64,000 nucleotides of DNA from Parietaria judaica (lineage: Eukaryota > Streptophyta > Magnoliopsida > Rosales > Urticaceae): contig OX940860.1 of assembly GCA_954871525.1 (NCBI GenBank), positions 24,522,001-24,586,000 of the forward strand. Direction: 5' to 3'. Each line of letters begins with the position of its first letter. Within the stretch, counting starts at the first letter, position 1. The notes beneath the pieces were generated by a model, which had not been told where the DNA came from, did not search any database, and saw nothing but the letters and a program-made list of their open reading frames with translations. Position numbers and translations under genes: made by a program. Positions 57,544-64,000 of the stretch are shown in pieces.

Positions 57544-59704
57544 TGTAAAACCCAAAATATATATTATATATATATACAAAAAAAAAAGGTGTCAGTCAGG
57601 GTTCGATACCCTCTTTTCTCCCCCCCTCTTCTTTTCCTTTTCTCCCTCTCCATCCTCCCGTATCTCTCTCTCTCTCTGTTCTTAAAAAAAAAAAAAAAAA
57701 AATCTCCCTCAACAAAATGTTCAAAGCTTGACAACTCGGTCACCGGAGCTCCGATCGGCGAGATCTTGGTACCGTTGGAAAGCTCTCGAGGAGGCGAACA
57801 AGCTGCTGGGCGGAAGTCGACCGGAGGTGGCGGCGTTTGACCGGAATAATCGCCGGAAGGTTCGGTTTTAAAACCTTAGATCTATTTCATTCCGGTTAGA
57901 TTTTGAGAAAACTAACACCGGAATCATGTTCATGACGCCTATTAGAGTCCGTTGGTGGTGCCACCTCGCCGTCGTCGTCGCCGGCCGCCGCCGTCGGCCG
58001 CCGCGTCATTTTCCGATCTCGGATTTTTTTTGAGGGGTTTTGAAGCCCTCGTCGAGGAGATCGAAAGCCCTCGATCGGAATCGTCATCGGACTCTCAGTA
58101 AGCCCGAATTTCCTTGACCTAGTTTCTGAATTTAGATGATCAAATTAGGTGTGTTCTGGGCCTTGATTGATGAAATTGACTTCGCCATTGCGGTTAGAAC
58201 AGTCGAATTAAGCTAGGGGAAGCATAAATTTGTCGAATTGATGCCCGTTTTGCTGCCTCATTTTGCGTGCCCGACGGGAATTCGGCCCGGGTTAATTTTT
58301 AGTGTAACGGGTTTTCAATTGACAATTTGAATTCCAATCTTAGTAGTATTTGACTTATGAATGGTATCGGTGTTATAGCTGGCACGGATAGTCGTCCCGT
58401 AGTCGCCTCGAAGACTGTGCTACCCGAACCACCCGTTTTGACTAATTCAACAGATCCCGAAGTCTCTAGTCATCAATCTCAGGGCCAAGACGAACCCGCA
58501 TCATCGACTAGCTAGTCGATCGGTCAAAGTTTCCACGGATTGAGGTAGGGGCTATTACCTTTTCTCGCTAATTAAAATGAATGTAGAAACCAACGTTATA
58601 ATGAAGATTGAACCGGATAGGTTAAAATTGGAATTAATGAATTTATATGTTAATTAAAAAGATAAAAGTTAGTATTGTGATTGATGTCGCTTGTTGGCGA
58701 TGATGGAAAACATGTATGATTTGCATCGGTTTGATGCTTGATATTATATTTTATGTTTATGGTTACGTCGGTATGACGTATGTTGATATAGTACCCGCTT
58801 CGGGCGGATGATGATTAACATGATATGGTACCCGCTTCGGGCGGATGATGTGTGTTGATATGGTACCCGCTTCGGGCGGATGAGCTGCTGACGAGCAGCT
58901 GGCTACTGCGCAGTAGGCCGGATATGGATATGGATATAGATATGGATATGATTGGACCCAAAAGTCAACATTTCGACCCATGGCGAACTGGCCGTCTTTG
59001 GTGGTGATTAGGATCCCGAGTCGAGGGCGAGTTACGGTTAGGGACTTCTAGTCCACCTGTGCTCGTGCTTTGAGGACTCGATGGGATATAGTGGAGAAAA
59101 GGCGCGAGCTGACTCGGCATGGACCACCGAAATGATTTGACTTTTGTGGGGTATATTTATTTATTTTATGAAAATGATGATTAAATGGTTTATGATGACG
59201 TTTAATTTATTTTATTGAATTTTGTCTATTAAAGGTTCGGTAAAGAGAATTGGTAATAGATTCCCTACTGAGCATGTGGTGCTCACCCCGTCCATATACA
59301 TTTTTTTTTCTTCCAGTTACAGGTGGCGATCAGTATCAGACCCCGGGCGAGGAGTAGTTTGAGTTAGGAGGTCGACGTGTTGATTAGCTTAATCGTACCT
59401 CTAGTGTTCGTCGAGGTGAATCTCGCTTTTTGTGTTGATCTTTTATTCAGACTTGTAATGGATTAAATTAAGGATATTTGTGATGGTGATACTTTATATT
59501 TGTCTTTTTATGGTGTTGTATAAACTGTGGTCGTTGATATTGTATTGTCGTTTTAAGTCCCATGGGCAAAAGTTATGTGTTTGTTGACGTGGACGTTGAA
59601 TATTCAACGGTATTGTTTAAATGATGATGTGTCATTGACCGGTCCAAGTTTGAAAAGTCATTGTTTTTGTCTTATTCTACTAACCCCCATCTAGGGGCGT
59701 TACA
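57544..59704 (+). repeat. 5' LTR of the Gypsy element, 2.16 kb
   Basis: Starts TGTAAAACCC at the kinase break point and ends GGGGCGTTACA just before the primer site. It holds poly-A and CT runs near its start, a GC-rich stretch at 57725-58080 and a three-copy tandem repeat at 58785. The right LTR is not in the window, so identity cannot be judged. Confidence 0.85.
58785..58883 (+). repeat. Three-copy tandem repeat in the Gypsy LTR
   Basis: GATATGGTACCCGCTTCGGG CGGATGATG occurs three times with a spacing of 33-38 bp. Confidence 0.9.
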
Positions 59705-59707
59705 GTT

Positions 59708-59719
59708 TGGTATCAGAGC
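59708..59719 (+). promoter_or_regulatory. Primer binding site, initiator tRNA-Met
   Basis: TGGTATCAGAGC three bases after the LTR end, the usual site in chromoviruses. Confidence 0.9.
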
Positions 59720-59844
59720 CTAGGTTACGGCACCTAGGGTACAACACCATAAAGCTATTTATTCTCTTCGTGTTCTCTGGTCGTGTTTTGTTTTGTATCA
59801 CCATCCATAATCCTGACACTTTAATCTTTTTACAGTTGATCAAC

Positions 59845-61902
59845 ATGGTACGGAATTCTTGAAATACCCCTGATGCGCGTCCCGCGTTTGATTTTGAGCA
59901 AATGGCTGCTGTTTTCCAAGCGATGCAACAAGCATCACAACCACGCGATCCTGCCGCTAGAAAGAGGAGAACCTTTGCAGAATTCATGAATCAATCCCCT
60001 CCGAAGTTTGAAGGATTCCCTGATCCTGCCACTGCTGAGAGATGGTTGGAGTTGGTTGAGAAGAAGTTTGAGGTGCTTGACATTCCGACCGAATACCGTG
60101 TTAATTTCGCAACGTATCTTTTTGAGGGCCCAGCGGCCCAATGGTGGAAAATGTACCAGGAAGATACCGGGGTGAATGAACCGACATGGTCAAACTTTGT
60201 TTCTGCATTCTTGGCGTATTATGTTCCTGAGGATTACCGTTTGGGAAGGATTTATGAGTTCTCGCAGCTGACTCAGGGGAGTATGACAGTGGCCGAGTAT
60301 CAGGCAAAGTTTGTTGAGCTGTCGCGCTATAACCCAGATGCCGTGGCTAACCCTGCAGCTAGAATAGTGAAGTTCTGACAGGGACTTCGACAACGGATTC
60401 GTGAGACCTTGGCGCCATTGCGGTTTTCTGATTTCTCAGAACTTGTCGTTTCTACGAAGAACACTGAAGCAGAGCAAAATCGTAATTATCAGACAAGACA
60501 GAGAGGCTCCGAGACGAGAGACAGGAGAACAGACAAGAAAGGCAAGAGTTACAGTCAAGGTTCTTATAGTAGCGGATCGAGCGCTAGTTCGGGTTCTGGT
60601 TCATTTGGCAGTCGGAGATACTCGCCTTATGGTACTTGTCACCTCTGCGGGCAGCCAGGCCATTACAAACGCGATTGTCCATTTTCACAGCAACAGTTCC
60701 AACCGCAGATATCTCACACCCAACCTATTGGGACCCAGAGTTTCTACTCGCCAGGTGGTGCGAATCAGAATCGTCCTTTGTCAAACCAGAGTCTTATACC
60801 CAACCAGTCGATGGGATTTCAGCCTCGAGGTTTCGCTCCACAAAGACCTCAAGGATTTGGGTTTCCTTCGGGTCAGACTGCACCAGTCCCTGCACCGTCA
60901 TCAGGCAGTCACAATAATTTCCGCCTTCAAGGGAGTGGTGGCTCAGGCGGAGGGCAGAATAGAGGTGGCAGATCACAGTCGAGCAGGAACAAAGGGAAAG
61001 GAAAATCATATGCCGTTACGGGTGTCGAGGCCCAGGGGAAAGAAGTCGTCGACGGTATGATTCTTGTTTCTAATTGTTTGTCTCGTGTATTGTTTGATAC
61101 GGGGGCATCACATTCTTTTATATCGGTGGATCTCGCGTCATCTTTGGGGCTAGATATCGAGGCATGCACTGTTCCGTTAGAGTTGTCTACTCCTATAGGG
61201 GGAGTGTCGGAGGTTTCAGTGATTTGCAGGTCATGTAAGCTCGTCATCGAGGAGGGAAAATTTACCACAGATTTGCTAATTCTTCCTATGACCGAGTTTG
61301 ATGTAATATTGGGGATGGATTGGTTGTCTAAGTATCGTGCTATAGTGGATTGCTACAGGAGACGTGTCACCCTCAGAAAGAAAGATGGACAAGTTATCGA
61401 ATATCAGGCCAAAGGTGGAATATGGCCCCATAATCCTATCTTGAAATCTCTTCTTGGAGGAAAGAGGAATCTTGAAGGGTCGGGAGTTAATTGTGCTATT
61501 GAAGATGTAGGGCAGAGTGCCTTAAATCCGTACACCCCCGTAGTACAAGAATTTGATGATGTGTTTCCATCGGAGCTTCCGGGACTTCCTCCGGAACGTG
61601 AGATTGAGTTTGGCATTGACTTAGTTCCTGGGAGTTCTCCGATCTCTATGACTCCTTACCGTATGGCTCCAGCAGAATTGGCAGACTTGAGGGAACAATT
61701 AGACGACTTGTTAAGTAAAGGGTTTATCAAACAGAGTACATCTCCGTGGGGAGCGCCCGTCCTATTTGCTAAAAAAAGCGATGGTAGTTTACGCCTTTGT
61801 GTGGACTACAGACAACTCAATAAGGTAACGATTAAGAACAAATACCCTTTACCGCGCATTGATGACTTATTCGACCAATTGGGAGGATGCAAATACTTCT
61901 AA
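59845..61902 (+). pseudogene. gag-pol: Gypsy gag, protease and start of reverse transcriptase, with in-frame stops
   Basis: One frame throughout. ATG 59845 is followed after five codons by TGA (59860-59862). The gag domain then runs from MAAVFQAMQQ (59902) through RTFAEFMNQSPPKFEGFPDP and QWWKMYQED to TGA 60376-60378. The frame reopens with the Ser/Gly-rich gag tail and zinc knuckle [14 protein letters not shown]. The protease has [12 protein letters not shown] at about 61087, and a DVILGMDWL block follows. The reverse transcriptase starts at about [20 protein letters not shown] and includes [10 protein letters not shown], ending at TAA 61900-61902 within the conserved motif before [10 protein letters not shown]. 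No frameshift was seen. Each stop differs from a sense codon by one base. Confidence 0.9.
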
Positions 61903-64000
61903 AAGATAGACTTGCGGTCGGGTTACCACCAGTTGAGGATTCGAGATGCCGACACCCCGAAGACAGCATTCCGTACACGATATGGTCACTTTGAGTTCAC
62001 GGTTATGCCTTTTGGTTTAACGAACGCTCCAGCGGCGTTTATGGACTTAATGAATAGGGTTTTTCGACCATACTTGGATCGATTCGTTGTTGTCTTTATT
62101 GACGACATACTTATCTATTCAAGAATCTTAGAGGAACACGCAGAACATTTGCGGATTGTTTTACAGACCTTGCGGGACCATCGCCTATACGCGAAGAAAG
62201 AAAAATGTGAATTCTGGATGACCGAAGTGAAGTTCTTAGGCCACGTGATCTCGCAGGAAGGTATTGCCGTAGACCCGTCAAAGATTGAAGCTATCTTGAA
62301 CTGGAGGCAACCAAGAAATGTGGCAGAAGTTCAAAGTTTCCTAGGTCTTGCGGGCTATTACAGGAAGTTCGTGGAGAATTTTTCAAAAATTGCCGCGCCG
62401 CTAAGCAAGCTCACCAGAAAATATGTTCAGTTCAGTTGGGATGATAGATGTGAAGAGTCTTTTTCAGAGTTGAAACGACGATTGACGAGTGCTCCTGTCC
62501 TTGTTGTTCCCAATGTAGATGAAGTGTTTACAGTGTATACTGATGCATCTCGATGTGGACTAGGCTGTGTGCTCATGCAACAAGGGAGAGTGGTGGCATA
62601 TGGTTCTAGGCAGTTAAAGCCGCATGAACAAAACTATCCTACCCACGACTTGGAGCTAGCAGCAGTTATATTTGCACTCAAAATCTGGCGTTGTCATCTT
62701 TACGGCTCAAGATTTGAGATATTCACCGATCACCAAAGTCTCAAGTATTTGTTCACACAGAGAGACTTGAATCTACGACAACGAAGATGGGTGGAGTATA
62801 TGGAAGATTATGAATTTAGTCTACATTATCACCCAGGAAAAGCAAATGTGGTGGCCGATGCATTGAGTCGGAAGAACCATGGTTTGGTTGCTTCTCTGAA
62901 CTTAGAGCCATGGAAGAGATCAGTTACCATTGGCGATTACAATTTAGAATTTCATAGCGACGGGTATAAAACATGTGCGTATAACGTCATAGCCGTTACA
63001 TCAATGGTACTCCAAGTTAGACAAAGTCAGTGGAGCGATGAAACGTTACAAGAGGTATGGAATCGATTACAAGCTGGAGAACAACTTGAAGGATGGAATG
63101 TGGGAGTCGATGGATTTTTATCGTACAAAGGAAGGCTTCCGGTAGCTGATGATACTACGTTACGAAGCGCCATCTTACATGAAGCTCATCGTTCCAAGTT
63201 TGCTATTCACCCAGGGAGTACGAAGATGTACCAGGATCTGAAGAGGCAATATTATTGGTACGGAATGAAGTCGGATGTGGCGATGTTCGTGAAGAAATGT
63301 CCAGTTTGCCTAATGGTCAAAGCAGAGCATCAAAGACCTGGCGGGGAGCTTAGACCACTTGAAATACCTGAGTGGAAATGGGACTGCATCACACTGGACT
63401 TCGTTTCGGGACTTCCTCGGTCTCGGGGCGGACACGATGCGGTGTGGGTGATCGTTGATAGATTGACAAAATCAGCCCACTTTATCCCCATTCGGACAGA
63501 TTACAAAGTTCCAAAACTTTGTAAACTATATGTGGAAAAGATAGTAAACCTTCATGGGGTCCCTGTTTCAATAGTTTCGGACCGAGACGCTCGTTTCACC
63601 TCCAAGTTTTGGAGAGGATTACAGAAAGAGATGGGAACTGAATTGAGTTTGAGCACAGCTTTTCATCCTCAGACTGGTGGACAATCAGAGCGAGTGATTC
63701 AGATCTTAGAAGACATGCTGCGGGCGTGTGCCTTAGATTTTGGAGGAAAGTGGAAGGAGCAACTACCATTCGTGGAGTTCGCTTACAACAATAGCTTTCA
63801 GGCTAGTATCGGTATGACACCGTATGAGGCCTTGTATGGTCGACCTTGTCGTTCACCTCTTTGTTGGGCAGAGTATGAAGATCGTATTACTCTCGGTCCT
63901 TCCTACCTCAGAGATACAACAGAAGCGATTAAGCTTATTCGGGAAAGACTCAAGACTGCTCAAAGTCGCCAGAAGAGTTATGCGGATCGAAGACGAAGGC
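61903..64000 (+). pseudogene. pol: Gypsy reverse transcriptase, RNase H and integrase, open to the window end
   Basis: Continues the gag-pol frame with no stop for about 699 codons. The order is [25 protein letters not shown], the catalytic FIDD box ([11 protein letters not shown], a common chromovirus variant of YxDD), [11 protein letters not shown], RNase H ([34 protein letters not shown]), the integrase HHCC finger ([13 protein letters not shown], then CPVCLMVK) and the integrase core with [18 protein letters not shown] and GGQSERVIQ. It is cut by the window edge in the C-terminal integrase region ([10 protein letters not shown]), just where a GPY/F module and chromodomain would follow. 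Upstream stops make expression unlikely. Confidence 0.9.

Larger units (their letters stand above)
57544..64000 (+). mobile_element. Ty3/gypsy chromovirus-like retrotransposon (Tekay type), runs off the window
   Basis: The left LTR (57544-59704) is followed by a primer site and a gag-pol frame in the order gag, protease, reverse transcriptase, RNase H, integrase. It inserted into kinase copy 2. The right LTR and target duplication are outside. The reading frame has three in-frame stops in the window (59860, 60376, 61900) but no frameshift, and is open from 61903 to the window end. LTR length and integrase type fit the Tekay/Del group, for which a chromodomain would be expected past 64000. Confidence 0.9.

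Noticed and set aside
56923..57579. Kinase copy 2 as a complete 218-residue protein starting MYIYII
   Set aside because: The first dozen residues derive from the Gypsy LTR; the ATP-binding lobe is missing, so it is a truncated gene.
57596..57612. tRNA T-arm-like hairpin around GGTTCGATACC
   Set aside because: No acceptor, D or anticodon arms are present nearby, and it lies inside the Gypsy LTR.

Overview
The window looks like a repeat-rich stretch of a dicot nuclear genome. The evidence is plant-type Copia and Gypsy LTR retrotransposons primed by initiator tRNA-Met, Mutator-like and hAT DNA transposons, LINE remnants, a plant BAHD acyltransferase, a CC-NBS-LRR (RPS5-type) resistance-gene fragment and MAPKKK17/18-like kinases. 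I cannot name the species. The only gene that reads as intact is the single-exon BAHD acyltransferase at 14929-16254 (+). The other host-like genes seen are broken copies.

Layout. 1-5.6 kb: AT-rich DNA with a 1.7 kb non-autonomous Mutator-like element (9-bp target duplication) and a run of exon-like fragments on the minus strand. 5.6-13.1 kb: AT-rich DNA with plus-strand exon-like and tandemly duplicated pieces that I cannot assign. 13.1-14.5 kb: two foldback MITEs. 14.9-16.3 kb: the BAHD gene. 16.7-21 kb: a LINE remnant split by a 1.38 kb segment whose near-identical second copy lies at 21.8-23.2 kb, perhaps inside an old terminal-inverted-repeat element. 23.4-31.6 kb: a decayed hAT transposase gene (minus) split by a young full-length Copia element (25527-30963, TSD TATGT, near-identical LTRs, two in-frame stops). 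31.9-32.9 kb: a 1.05 kb long-hairpin element. 33.0-37.4 kb: a 4.4 kb solo Gypsy LTR with perfect TSD. 37.5-39.2 kb: a Mutator-like element full of 262-bp tandem repeats. 39.8-40.2 kb: a resistance gene reduced to its first and last exon parts. 41-44.3 kb: older LTR-like repeats. 44.3-48.5 kb: two solo LTRs related to the 25.5 kb Copia, flanking a BAHD pseudogene paralogous to the 14.9 kb gene. 49-57.5 kb: a decayed tandem array of MAPKKK-like genes (minus). One copy is split by a gag-only Copia that itself carries a hAT element; a second is cut by a Gypsy element that runs off the window end (57544 to beyond 64000).

Insertion order can be read from the nesting: kinase gene, then gag-only Copia (TSD TCCTT), then hAT (TSD AGTGCACG); hAT transposase, then Copia (TSD TATGT). 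Nothing in the window forms a functional gene cluster. The story is local gene duplication followed by repeated transposon insertion, deletion and LTR-LTR recombination. I found no tRNA, rRNA or CRISPR feature.
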